From Desulfovibrio cuneatus DSM 11391 (GTDB taxonomy: Bacteria > Desulfobacterota > Desulfovibrionia > Desulfovibrionales > Desulfovibrionaceae), in assembly GCF_000430005.1 (NCBI RefSeq), contig NZ_AUCY01000031.1, forward strand, positions 1 through 38,773: 38,773 nucleotides of DNA, read 5' to 3'. How positions within the stretch are numbered: the first letter of the stretch is position 1; each line of letters starts with the position of its first letter. Below, one piece after another: positions 7,306 through 14,651 of this stretch. The notes under the pieces are model-generated. The model did no database searches. It was not told the DNA's origin and worked only from the letters and a program-made list of their open reading frames with translations. The position numbers and the translations under genes are program-made.

Positions 7306-9150
7306 CTAAGCAAGCCAGCCAAGGCCAATGGCTTTCAGCTTGCCCTTGCGGGGCACGCCTTCTTCATCCCAACCCATCATTTCATAGTACAGGTCAAGGG
7401 ATTCGCGGAATGCTATTTCATCAATGAAGTTACCCTTGGCAGGGCCTTCGGGCAGTGCTTGATGCAGGCGCTTGAACAGGCGGTCGTCTTTGCGGCCCAT
7501 GCCTTCACGCACGTTAAACATACGGGCAAGCACGATGGAACGTTCAGCACCAAGAAGCAGTTCATACAGGCTGGTTTCCCAACCGGTAATAGCCTGCACT
7601 GTTTGACACAGCTTTTCATAAGTCATGGCAAAAATGGGGCGTACAACAAAGTTGCAAATACCCAAGGTGTTGTTCATGGCCCAGGTTTTTTCCCCTTCCA
7701 CAAAGTAACGCACTTTTTCATCGCCACAATCAAGGGGTTTTGGTGATTCCAAAATACCCAGGGGCTTGATGAGGTTTACAGCGGCACCCTGGAAGGCTAC
7801 TTCATGGGGGGCTTCAATGTGGTCTGCACCTGTGGGGGAAAGGGCAAAGCCCATGCCCACGCCAGACTTGCCGCGTGGGTCGTGGAAGGCTGCTTCCTGG
7901 CCCTTCACTGTGCTATCAAACTCTTCTGCACCTTTGCCAATGGTTTTAGCTGCGCGGTGTACGCCTTCGGCAAGAATAGCGCCAAGGCCTTCGCGCTTGG
8001 CAATTTTCTCCACCATGGCAACCATGCCCGCAGCGTCACCAAACCCGGCAAGCTCTTTCTTGTCGATAATGCCTTTTTCTGCCAGTTCCATAGCAAACGC
8101 AATGGCAGCACCAGCACTGATGGTGTCAAGACCCAGGGCGTTGCTGCGCTCATGGGCTTTGCACACAGCGTCAAGGTCCGCCACGCCACACAGGGAACCG
8201 AAGGCAGCAATGGTTTCATATTCCGGCCCACCATAGCGTTTTTCAGTATTCTTCACTACGCGCTTGCAAGCAACCGTACACTTGTAGCAAGTGTGGCGGC
8301 CTTCAAGAATTTTTTCGTAGCCAGGCAGGCCAAGGGCTTCCGCCCCTTCAAACACGCCTTCCTGCCAGTTGCGGGTGGGCAGAATGCCACTGTTTTGCTG
8401 TGCCATAACGTGCATGGGCGTACCGTTCTTCCCAAGGTTCACGTTGGGCATATGGGTGCTCAGTTCCTTGCGGTGCCAAGTGCCTATTTCTTTCAGGGCT
8501 TCCGGGTCTGCATAAGTAATGCTTTTTTCGTCGCCGCGGCACACCAGGGCTTTCAGGTTTTTGGAACCCATAACAGCGCCCATACCACAACGACCGTTGG
8601 CATGCACCAGTTCGTTCATAATGCAGGCATAACGTACCAGGCGTTCCCCTGCTGGTCCAATGCTGGCAACGCGAATGCCTTTTTCATCCAGTTCCTGCTT
8701 CAGCGCATCATGCAAGGGGCCGTTTTCCATGCCCCACAAGTGCCCGGCATCACGCAGGGCAACTTCGCCTTTATTAATGTACAGGTACACAGGCTTTGCA
8801 GACTTGCCCTTGAAGACAACGGCATCAAAGCCGGCATGCTTCAGTTCAGGTCCAAGGTAACCACCTGCTTCTGCTTCACCAAAGCCACCTGTCAGGGGGT
8901 TCAGGGCTGCAACGGTGTAGCGGGAAAAGCCGGCAAGGGGTGCCCCGCACAAAACAGAGGTGGCAAACACAAGTACGTTTTCTTTACCCAGCGGATCAGC
9001 TTTTTTGGGAATAAACTTGTGCATGTACCAGGAAGCAAGTGCCCCGCCGCCCCAATAAGTGCGGTACCAGGTATCGTCATGTTCATCGACACTCCAGGTG
9101 CCGGAGCTCAAATCGACTACAAGAATTTTACCGTTATATCCAAATGCCAT
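7306..9150 (-). CDS. aor: Tungsten-dependent aldehyde:ferredoxin oxidoreductase (AOR family)
   Basis: The 614-aa protein matches AOR family length. AOR enzymes oxidise aldehydes to carboxylates with a bis-pterin tungsten centre and a [4Fe-4S] cluster, reducing ferredoxin. The cluster cysteines are visible: Cys288, Cys291 and Cys295 in CYKCTVACKR and Cys499 in LGICN. The N-terminus MAFGYNGKILVVDLSSG is typical. ATG 9148-9150 has AAGGAG 8 nt upstream; the 45 extra codons upstream are unsupported. It lies between a YihU-like dehydrogenase upstream and a MoaD-like gene downstream. In this setting the substrate may be 3-sulfolactaldehyde, giving sulfolactate (inference). A general aldehyde scavenger is the main alternative. 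Confidence 0.93.
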   Translation of the reverse strand: MAFGYNGKILVVDLSSGTWSVDEHDDTWYRTYWGGGALASWYMHKFIPKKADPLGKENVLVFATSVLCGAPLAGFSRYTVAALNPLTGGFGEAEAGGYLGPELKHAGFDAVVFKGKSAKPVYLYINKGEVALRDAGHLWGMENGPLHDALKQELDEKGIRVASIGPAGERLVRYACIMNELVHANGRCGMGAVMGSKNLKALVCRGDEKSITYADPEALKEIGTWHRKELSTHMPNVNLGKNGTPMHVMAQQNSGILPTRNWQEGVFEGAEALGLPGYEKILEGRHTCYKCTVACKRVVKNTEKRYGGPEYETIAAFGSLCGVADLDAVCKAHERSNALGLDTISAGAAIAFAMELAEKGIIDKKELAGFGDAAGMVAMVEKIAKREGLGAILAEGVHRAAKTIGKGAEEFDSTVKGQEAAFHDPRGKSGVGMGFALSPTGADHIEAPHEVAFQGAAVNLIKPLGILESPKPLDCGDEKVRYFVEGEKTWAMNNTLGICNFVVRPIFAMTYEKLCQTVQAITGWETSLYELLLGAERSIVLARMFNVREGMGRKDDRLFKRLHQALPEGPAKGNFIDEIAFRESLDLYYEMMGWDEEGVPRKGKLKAIGLGWLA

Positions 9151-9641
9151 AACCAGCTCCTTTCTCAAAATTTGCTGCATGGGGAACCCTGGGCAACCCA
9201 GGGAAGGCCACTGGCCACACCCCTTTGCCATAAATGCATCCGCCCATGTGCCCGCATGTGAATGTACAACCTGAGGCCATTGCACAATTGAAATTGTTGC
9301 ATTTTACTTGGTGAGGCGCTGCCTCCCCAAACCCCTCCGCCAAGGGCATGATGCCCTTGGAAAACGCAAATGGGGGGCAAGGGGACAATTGTGCAGGAAG
9401 CACAATTGGGAACCACCCGCAGGGCGGGAGCTGAAGGCCGAGGCCCAGGACGGGCCGAGTCAATCATTCCCCTGGCAGGGACTGGGGGACAGCGCCCCCC
9501 AATAAAAGTCAATAAATTCAATGTGCAATACTCTCAACCTACATCACCCGGTAACTTCCGGGCAATGCATCTTCCAACCAACACACGCAAAGGCAGGCAG
9601 AAGCAACACGCCAGCCGCTTCTGCCTGCCACACATTGGCCG
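9151..9641 (-). other. 490-bp intergenic region with several hairpins
   Basis: No gene is seen between AOR and the dehydrogenase. Structures include GGCAGGCAGAAGC/GCTTCTGCCTGCC (9592-9604/9617-9629, a perfect 13-bp stem just past the dehydrogenase stop, without a U-tract), CCAAGGGCATGATGCCCTTGG at 9341-9361, CCCGCAGGGCGGG near 9417-9429 and GGGGGACAGCGCCCCC near 9486-9501. I could not find a good -24/-12 site for AOR, so it is probably reached by read-through from 10686. Confidence 0.55.
9480..9537. repeat. 3'-end repeat, also found after thrC
   Basis: On the minus strand the segment reads GAGAGTATTGCACATTGAAT, then an AT-rich stretch and ATTGGGGGGCGCTGTCCCCC. The block after thrC (35989-36051) reads GAGAGTATTGTCAGATGAAT and then ATTGGGGAGGCTCTGCCTCC. 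Same order, same placement shortly after a stop codon: a repeated gene-end element. Confidence 0.6.
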
Positions 9642-10502
9642 TTACTTGCCAATAACTTTGTAAATGGCGTTGCAGTCTTCCTTGCCAAAACCAGCAGCAG
9701 AAGCCTTCTTGTAATTTTCAAGGGTCGCTTCCATGGCAGGCAGGTTCAAGCCCCATGCGCGGGCCATTTCCATGCCAAGGCGTACGTCTTTCAGGGCCAG
9801 GTCAAGGCCGAAACGAGGGGCAAAATCTTCATTGGCAATCCAGGAGCCGCGAACGTCCATCTGGAAGCTGCGGGCACCGGTATCAGTAAGCAGCTCAAGC
9901 AGCAACTTATTGTCCAGGCCAGCTTTTTCACCAACGCGAATACCTTCAGCAAGCACGGCCAGGTTGGTCATGCCCACCATGTTGGAAATAAGCTTTACAG
10001 CGCAAGAAGCGGCAACAGAACCTACATTGTAGGGCTGGCCGATAATTTTGAACATATCGCCAAGCTTGGCAATAGCGGCTGCGTCGCCCCCAATGAACAT
10101 GGGCTCTTCGGCCTTTTCAGCGTGGGCAGGTGTTTTGCCAAGGGTGCACTGAATGTAGGCTACGCCTTTTTTGGCACCAGCTTGTGCCAAAGAATCAGCA
10201 GTTTGCGGGTCAATGGTGGAAAGTTCAATGTGAACACTGCCAGACTTCATTTTGGCATAAAGGCCGTTGTCGCCCATCATAGTGCCAGTTACGTGCTGGG
10301 GCAGGGGCAGGCTTGTGAAGATTACGTCACAGCCGGCAAGTGCGTCTACGCTGGCAGCCGCAGTGCCTGTGGTGCCAACGGCAAGGGTACGCTCTACAGC
10401 TTCCTTGCTCAAATCAAATACCTGAACGGATTTACCTGCACGAATAAGGTTACGGGCCAGGGGGCCACCCATAAGACCTACACCAATGAATCCTATCTGC
10501 AT
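9642..10502 (-). CDS. Beta-hydroxyacid dehydrogenase family, YihU-like (candidate sulfolactaldehyde reductase / DHPS dehydrogenase)
   Basis: This 286-aa NAD(P)-dependent enzyme belongs to the 3-hydroxyisobutyrate/tartronate-semialdehyde reductase family. Residues 4-12 (GFIGVGLMG) form the Rossmann nucleotide motif, STIDP is at 95-99, and Lys170 and Asn174 are the expected catalytic pair. Where HIBADH and GarR carry a PVSGG loop, this protein has LGKTPAHA at 121-128. As I recall it, E. coli YihU has VGRTSANA there with Arg123 near the sulfonate, and the Lys here is residue 123. ATG 10500-10502 has GGAG 6 nt upstream (a GTG directly before it is too close). It is first after a sigma54 promoter and probably oxidises DHPS to sulfolactaldehyde. 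Confidence 0.85.
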   Translation of the reverse strand: MQIGFIGVGLMGGPLARNLIRAGKSVQVFDLSKEAVERTLAVGTTGTAAASVDALAGCDVIFTSLPLPQHVTGTMMGDNGLYAKMKSGSVHIELSTIDPQTADSLAQAGAKKGVAYIQCTLGKTPAHAEKAEEPMFIGGDAAAIAKLGDMFKIIGQPYNVGSVAASCAVKLISNMVGMTNLAVLAEGIRVGEKAGLDNKLLLELLTDTGARSFQMDVRGSWIANEDFAPRFGLDLALKDVRLGMEMARAWGLNLPAMEATLENYKKASAAGFGKEDCNAIYKVIGK

Positions 10503-10685
10503 CACGAACTCCGAATTTTTGAAGGTTGTTGACGCCTATTCCATCGAAAACCAGAAAACACCAGCAGTTATTATTGCCATGGCTGGCAATCTGGGTACTT
10601 TTATCGTGGGCAAAATAATCGCAACCAGAAGTACCAAAACCAGTACAAAACAAGACATATATGCGGTTCTACTAGGTTTATTAAA

Positions 10686-10701
10686 AGCAAAAATCATACC
10701 A
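10686..10701 (-). promoter_or_regulatory. Sigma54 (-24/-12) promoter of the dehydrogenase-AOR unit
   Basis: The minus-strand sequence is TGGTATG-ATTT-TTGCT, with GG at 10699-10700 and GC at 10687-10688 at the proper 12-bp spacing. The predicted start near 10675 gives a leader of about 173 nt to the dehydrogenase gene. The paired activator sites begin 86 bp upstream. Confidence 0.87.
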
Positions 10702-10786
10702 TAGAATGGTCAGTAACAATATGCTACAACCATAATGGATTCAAAACACTGTATACGCGATGCGAAAAATATCTGCTGCCCAAAAA

Positions 10787-10821
10787 AGCCCATATAAGGG
10801 TAGAATGTCCATATATGGGCA
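10787..10821. promoter_or_regulatory. Paired activator-binding sites (UAS)
   Basis: AGCCCATATAAGGGTA (10787-10802) and TGTCCATATATGGGCA (10806-10821) start 19 bp apart, matching the pairs at 6621 and 14536. The second is the closest single copy to the consensus TGCCCRTATATGGGCA. Confidence 0.85.
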
Positions 10822-11131
10822 AAAGGCTTTCAAAGTCACTTCAGAACCAATGGCATAATTGTGCTTTTTTACACAAATAGAGCGTTTACTGGGCAAGACT
10901 ACAGAAACTTGCTCGGGCAATACGCAAAAAAAAGTGCCTCCCGCAAACACACATAGCCAATAATAACAGTAAACTATAAACACAACCCGGAAATTTTTCC
11001 CCATTTGCAGGCGGGTGCCCACATTGGGCTTCATCTTCTGCCCTTGCTGGTATATTGCTGTGCAACACGCATCCAAGGTGGAACAAACACCCACACGCTA
11101 TATATATCAATATAGACATAGCGCAGCATGA
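10822..11131. other. Intergenic stretch with no gene recognised
   Basis: About 310 bp between the upstream activator sites and the larA terminator. Open frames here are low-complexity and lack ribosome sites. An AT-rich block, CTATATATATCAATATAG (11099-11116), is the only notable feature; it could be a promoter region or DNA-bending element but has no gene to serve in either direction. Confidence 0.5.
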
Positions 11132-11165
11132 TAAAAAACCCTGGAAAGGCAGGCTACCCAGGGTT
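11132..11165 (-). terminator. Rho-independent terminator of larA
   Basis: On the minus strand AACCCTGG pairs with CCAGGGTT, followed by a run of T (TTTTTTAT). It begins 6 bp past the larA stop codon. Confidence 0.85.
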
Positions 11166-11171
11166 CAGGAA

Positions 11172-12425
11172 CTATTGTTGGGTGAAAAAGGAAGAGTTGG
11201 CATTTTTCAGCAAGGCAATGCGCACAGGGCCATTGTGGGCTGCGAGCCACCCATCCACAGTGCTTTGCAGGTCGCCTTTTTCCAGGTGGCACTGGGCCAG
11301 TGCTTCCTTGGAAAGGTCGCTATGAATTTTCACTTCAAAATTAGTGGTGGCCCTGGCAAAAAGGTAGGCCTTGTGAGCACCCATTTTAAACGGGCTTGCC
11401 TCAAATGCCTTTTTAAGGGAATAGGCGCAGGGGTATTGCTTCACATACTCTTCATACACCTCGTCGCCAATACCTTGGGCGCACTGCGCCACAAGAATAA
11501 TTTTCCCGCCGGGCTTAGCACATTGAGTGGCGGAATTCAGGCCTTTTTGGGCCTGGTACAGGCAAATGTCTTTAGGTGCGCCGCCGCAAGAAGCCACAAC
11601 AATATCATAGGGCTCAGAAAATTCCAGACCATACAGGAACCCGGTTTGCTGGGCAGCAGCCCGCATAACCAGGGCAGGCACACCAGCCATAAGAGCCACT
11701 GGCTTTTTGTGCGGGTCAAGCACCACGTTTATGGCAATATCCACCCCAATCAATTCGCCGCTTTCATTCATATCCAGGCGAACAGGGTTGTTTTCAATAT
11801 TGCCGGCACAGGCAGCTTCTTCACGCATCATACGGTGGTTGGCTTCAATCATGGGTTCAGAGGCACAACCAATAACAACGCCTTTAGCGCCGCCGGTAAA
11901 GCCCACAAACTGGTGGGCATCAACCATGCCCATTACTATTTTCAGTTCGGCGTCACCATACACCTTGTTCACTTCCACCGGGGTGCCCCGGCTGGTAGTC
12001 CCAAAGGAGCGCATGGGAGAATGCTTGGCGTCGTGGCTTACCACACGGCAACCATGTAAATTTTCTGGAAGAATACGGGCAAGTTGCGCTTCATCAGCAG
12101 GGGGGTGCAGCCCGCCGCCCACAACAAGGGCAACATCTTCACCACGCAGGGTCGGGAATGCCTGGAACAGACGTTTAAGCAAGGGGGGGAGCAACAATCT
12201 GGTGGGGAAAGGACGTGTTTCATCCGGCAGGGCAATGGCCACAGACTTGGGGGCACTGCGCCCTTCAAGGGACATGCACCCAATGGGGGAGTCCAGCCCA
12301 GCCTGCAATTCGGCTACCGGGTCTGCCAAGCACGGGGCCCTTTTGGGCTCGAACACATCTACTGTAACGCCTTCAGGCAGTTCCAAAGTAAGCTCTTGTG
12401 TGCCATACCGAAGGGTATGTTCCAT
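11172..12425 (-). CDS. larA: LarA-family nickel-dependent 2-hydroxyacid racemase (candidate sulfolactate racemase)
   Basis: The 417-aa protein has the length and signature of LarA-type lactate racemases. It shows DETRP (Asp68, Arg71), the GGGLHPP loop (His107), DAHQFVGFTGGAKG (His171, Lys181) and a C-terminal glycine-rich nucleotide-binding domain. In LarA a lysine binds the nickel-pincer nucleotide (NPN) cofactor and two histidines move the hydride. NPN synthesis genes (larB, larC, larE) are not in the window. It is on the same strand as suyAB, 349 bp downstream of suyB, and ends at a terminator. Known relatives act on lactate, malate and other 2-hydroxyacids. Here (S)/(R)-3-sulfolactate is the sensible substrate, because SuyAB needs the R form (inference). 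The start has no strong Shine-Dalgarno. Confidence 0.85.
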   Translation of the reverse strand: MEHTLRYGTQELTLELPEGVTVDVFEPKRAPCLADPVAELQAGLDSPIGCMSLEGRSAPKSVAIALPDETRPFPTRLLLPPLLKRLFQAFPTLRGEDVALVVGGGLHPPADEAQLARILPENLHGCRVVSHDAKHSPMRSFGTTSRGTPVEVNKVYGDAELKIVMGMVDAHQFVGFTGGAKGVVIGCASEPMIEANHRMMREEAACAGNIENNPVRLDMNESGELIGVDIAINVVLDPHKKPVALMAGVPALVMRAAAQQTGFLYGLEFSEPYDIVVASCGGAPKDICLYQAQKGLNSATQCAKPGGKIILVAQCAQGIGDEVYEEYVKQYPCAYSLKKAFEASPFKMGAHKAYLFARATTNFEVKIHSDLSKEALAQCHLEKGDLQSTVDGWLAAHNGPVRIALLKNANSSFFTQQ

Positions 12426-12434
12426 GCTAGCCTC

Positions 12435-12466
12435 CCATTACGAAAATGCTGATGTATTCCGTTTTG
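12435..12466 (-). repeat. Dispersed intergenic repeat copy
   Basis: Reverse complement AAACGGAATACATCAGCATT continues into TTCGTAATGG. It aligns with AAACGGAATAACTCAGCGTT continuing into TCCCTATGCC at 19014-19043. Confidence 0.65.
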
Positions 12467-12476
12467 CGGCGTGCCC

Positions 12477-12545
12477 TTTTTCGCTCGGGCTTCATTGGGG
12501 TGAACAGTCAGCAAAGCTAGCTGCTCCCTCCGCCCTTGCTCCACG
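12477..12545 (+). repeat. Second repeat family, copy 1 (CGCTCGGGCT...)
   Basis: Shares TTTTCGCTCGGGCT, then a GGTGAACAG and CAGC...GCTAGC, then CCCTCCGCCC with 38666-38735; a short copy is at 37657-37679. Its function is unknown. Confidence 0.5.
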
Positions 12546-12633
12546 GCTCGCTACGCTCGCGACTGCCGTCGGCTTTAAGGAAACAGTCGAGGACGGAAGA
12601 GTCCATTCCTGTTTCAAAAAAAGCTCATGCCTT

Positions 12634-12684
12634 GCCAAACGAAATAACTGAGCATTTCCTAAATACCATTTAATCAGTGCTTCC
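12634..12684 (+). repeat. Dispersed intergenic repeat copy
   Basis: GCCAAACGAAATAACTGAGC and the following CATTTCC match the palindrome arm at 7152-7174, and the continuing half matches 7267-7305. It is the most complete single copy in the window. Confidence 0.7.
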
Positions 12685-12774
12685 ATTACCAATAAAACAA
12701 CAGAAGAGCAATGAAGCTCAATAAAAAAAACGGCACAGCACCCTTTGCAAGGCGCTGTGCCGTAAGCGTTATGC

Positions 12775-13935
12775 TTATGCGCTTTCGTACAGGCGGGTCA
12801 TAATGAACTCGCGGTGACCAAGCGCTTCTGCAGCAGTCAAACGACCGTTACAGGTGCGGATGAGCATTTCAAGCAGGGCGTTGCCAGCTTGATCGTAGTT
12901 CATTTCCTTGCGAACAATGCCGGAAACGTCTACGTCGAAGTGCTCAGACATGGTGCGCAGTGTGCGGGGGTTAGCACACAGCTTGATAACAGGCAGAATG
13001 GGGTTACCAATGATGTTGCCCTGCCCGGTGGGGAAGAAGTGGGCAACATAGCCGGAAGCGGCGCACAGGGTTACCATTTCAGCAGCAGCAGAAGAAGAAT
13101 CCATGAACCACAAGCCGGGGCCAGTGGGCACTTCAGCTTTATCCAGGCAGCCAATAACAGGAGCTTTGCGGCCAATTTTCTGAATGTTGCCCAAAGCTTT
13201 TTCTTCGATGGTGGTCAGGCCGCCTTCGATGTTGCCTTTGGTGGGCTGGGAATCAGAAAGGTCGCTGGTTTTGTGGTCGTCCACCACTTTAGCATAGCGG
13301 TCAAAGAAGAACTGGAAGCGCTTGGCCACTTCTGCGTTAGCGCAACGGGAAAGCACAATGTGCTCGCCGCCAGTAATTTCTGTGGTTTCGCCAAACAGGG
13401 TGGTTGCACCAGCTTCCCACAGTTTGTCAAAAGCGTTACCCACGGTGGGGTTGGAAGCAATACCGGAAGTTGTGTCAGATTCGCCACACTTGGTGGAAAC
13501 CCACAGGTCTTTCACGGGGCATTCCACGCGCAGGTATTCAGAGGTCAGGTGCACAAATTCTTTCGCTGTGCGGGAAGCGGCGCAAATGGTGTTCAGGTCG
13601 CCATTCTTTTCAATGGCGAAACCGGCCACAGGCTTGCCAGTTTTGGCAATGCCGTCTACCACGCGCTGGGTCCACTGGGGCTCAATACCAATAACCACAA
13701 CAGCAGCCACGTTAGGGTTGCAGCCCGTGCCAATAAGGGTACGGAAGTGCAAATCAAGGTCATCACCAAACTGCAAACGACCATATGCGTGGGGCAGGGC
13801 AAGCGTACCCTTCACGTTGTTGGCAACAGCTTCACAAGCAGAGTTGGAAAGGTCGTCAAGCGGAAGAATAATAACGTGGTTACGAATGCCTACTCGGCCA
13901 TTTTCACGACGGTACCCAAAAAATGTCTTCTGCAT
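12775..13935 (-). CDS. suyB: (2R)-sulfolactate sulfo-lyase, beta subunit SuyB (UxaA C-terminal family)
   Basis: The 386-aa protein belongs to the UxaA/GarD C-terminal (altronate/galactarate dehydratase) family. It starts [20 protein letters not shown] and has conserved [46 protein letters not shown] and [17 protein letters not shown]. SuyB with SuyA cleaves the C-S bond of 3-sulfolactate to give pyruvate and sulfite. The split into a 94-aa SAF protein plus this large subunit is characteristic of SuyAB, since altronate and galactarate dehydratases are usually fused. ATG 13933-13935 is used with AGAGGTGG upstream; a GTG 9 nt earlier is less likely. Only 2 nt separate it from suyA. The main alternative is a split sugar-acid dehydratase. 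Confidence 0.82.
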   Translation of the reverse strand: MQKTFFGYRRENGRVGIRNHVIILPLDDLSNSACEAVANNVKGTLALPHAYGRLQFGDDLDLHFRTLIGTGCNPNVAAVVVIGIEPQWTQRVVDGIAKTGKPVAGFAIEKNGDLNTICAASRTAKEFVHLTSEYLRVECPVKDLWVSTKCGESDTTSGIASNPTVGNAFDKLWEAGATTLFGETTEITGGEHIVLSRCANAEVAKRFQFFFDRYAKVVDDHKTSDLSDSQPTKGNIEGGLTTIEEKALGNIQKIGRKAPVIGCLDKAEVPTGPGLWFMDSSSAAAEMVTLCAASGYVAHFFPTGQGNIIGNPILPVIKLCANPRTLRTMSEHFDVDVSGIVRKEMNYDQAGNALLEMLIRTCNGRLTAAEALGHREFIMTRLYESA

Positions 13936-13937
13936 GA

Positions 13938-14222
13938 CTACCACCTCTTTGTCTTCACGTTATGAACATGCAGGTGCTCGCCGCGCTTAATGGGAGCCAC
14001 AACTTTACCAATGTCCGTATTGTACTTGAACACAGTATCGCCTACTGCAAAATCCTTCATGGCAACTTTGTGCCCAATGGGAATATCGCTAAGGATTTTG
14101 AAAGAAATTGTTTTGTCTTCCTGCATAATCCAGCCTGTGCAGTCTGTACCTGCCTTCAGCCCTTCGACCACGACAACACCGACACCATCGGCGGCTTCGT
14201 GGACAATAAAATCAATGGACAT
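13938..14222 (-). CDS. suyA: (2R)-sulfolactate sulfo-lyase, alpha subunit SuyA (SAF domain)
   Basis: The 94-aa protein is a single SAF domain with the pattern seen in SuyA and UxaA N-termini: [31 protein letters not shown] and [18 protein letters not shown]. It ends in KTKRW, as I remember for SuyA. ATG 14220-14222 ([10 protein letters not shown]) has GAGGAG about 6 nt upstream. The frame is open further up, but the upstream part overlaps the sigma54 promoter at 14434-14449, which rules out the longer reading. It is the first gene of suyA-suyB, probably continuing to larA. Small SAF subunits hold part of the substrate-binding lid over the large subunit. Confidence 0.82.
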   Translation of the reverse strand: MSIDFIVHEAADGVGVVVVEGLKAGTDCTGWIMQEDKTISFKILSDIPIGHKVAMKDFAVGDTVFKYNTDIGKVVAPIKRGEHLHVHNVKTKRW

Positions 14223-14433
14223 AACGACTCCTCGGGTTGTTTTATCCGTCACCAACGGGGGAACAATTTCCCAGCCAATATGCGGCAAAACCTTGTACTT
14301 TTTGTTTCCTTCCCTCAATTTGCCCGCGGTTGCAAAAGCAGGGAAAGAATAAAAAACAATACTAATGCCAGAAAGTGCCAACATTGCACGCCTGACTTGC
14401 CATGCAAGTAGACGCGCAGAGTTGCCTGAGAGG

Positions 14434-14449
14434 AGCAAAAGCTGTGCCA
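14434..14449 (-). promoter_or_regulatory. Sigma54 (-24/-12) promoter of suyAB
   Basis: The minus-strand sequence TGGCACA-GCTT-TTGCT is a near-perfect RpoN site (GG 14447-14448, GC 14435-14436). The predicted start is near 14423, giving a 200-nt leader to suyA. The activator site pair begins 87 bp upstream. Confidence 0.9.
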
Positions 14450-14535
14450 ACAATGGCATATATTTAATTAATCAAATTAAAACAGAATGTTATAAACACA
14501 ATAAAACAAGTTCAAAAAAAAATTATCATTCACTT

Positions 14536-14570
14536 TGCCCGCATATAGACATTTTGCTCGTATATGGGCA
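14536..14570. promoter_or_regulatory. Paired activator-binding sites between suyA and its regulator
   Basis: TGCCCGCATATAGACA (14536-14551) and TGCTCGTATATGGGCA (14555-14570) start 19 bp apart, as at the two other promoters. They also lie 82 bp upstream of the start codon of the divergent activator gene, so the regulator may control its own synthesis. Confidence 0.85.
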
Positions 14571-14651
14571 TAGTCAACTTCCACATCCACATGGACTTTA
14601 TTTCACAAATTCTCGGCAGCTATTTTTATGCTGCGATACAGGGGGGAGAGT

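Larger units (their letters stand above)
12426..12774. other. 349-bp intergenic region made largely of repeats
   Basis: No gene is seen. It holds two copies of the dispersed 30-nt repeat in opposite orientations (12435-12466 inverted, 12634-12684 direct) and a copy of a second repeat (12477-12545). A weak -24/-12 match (TGGCAAG-GCAT-GAGCT, 12624-12639) lies inside the direct copy but has no paired activator sites upstream. Confidence 0.6.

Noticed and set aside
7804-9261. A 485-codon plus-strand frame opposite AOR
   Set aside because: AOR on the minus strand is certain; the antisense frame shows no protein features.
12624-12639. -24/-12-like site before larA (TGGCAAG-GCAT-GAGCT)
   Set aside because: It lies inside a dispersed repeat, has GAGC at -12 and no paired operators. 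larA is more likely reached from the suyA promoter.
12775-14222. Altronate/galactarate dehydratase for sugar acids
   Set aside because: Split subunits, the KTKRW tail and the neighbours (YihU-like enzyme, sulfite-respirer context) favour SuyAB. No hexuronate isomerase, kinase or aldolase is nearby. It stays as a secondary option.
13938-14459. Longer 173-aa reading of suyA
   Set aside because: The extra N-terminus would include the sigma54 promoter, and the family protein is about 95 aa.
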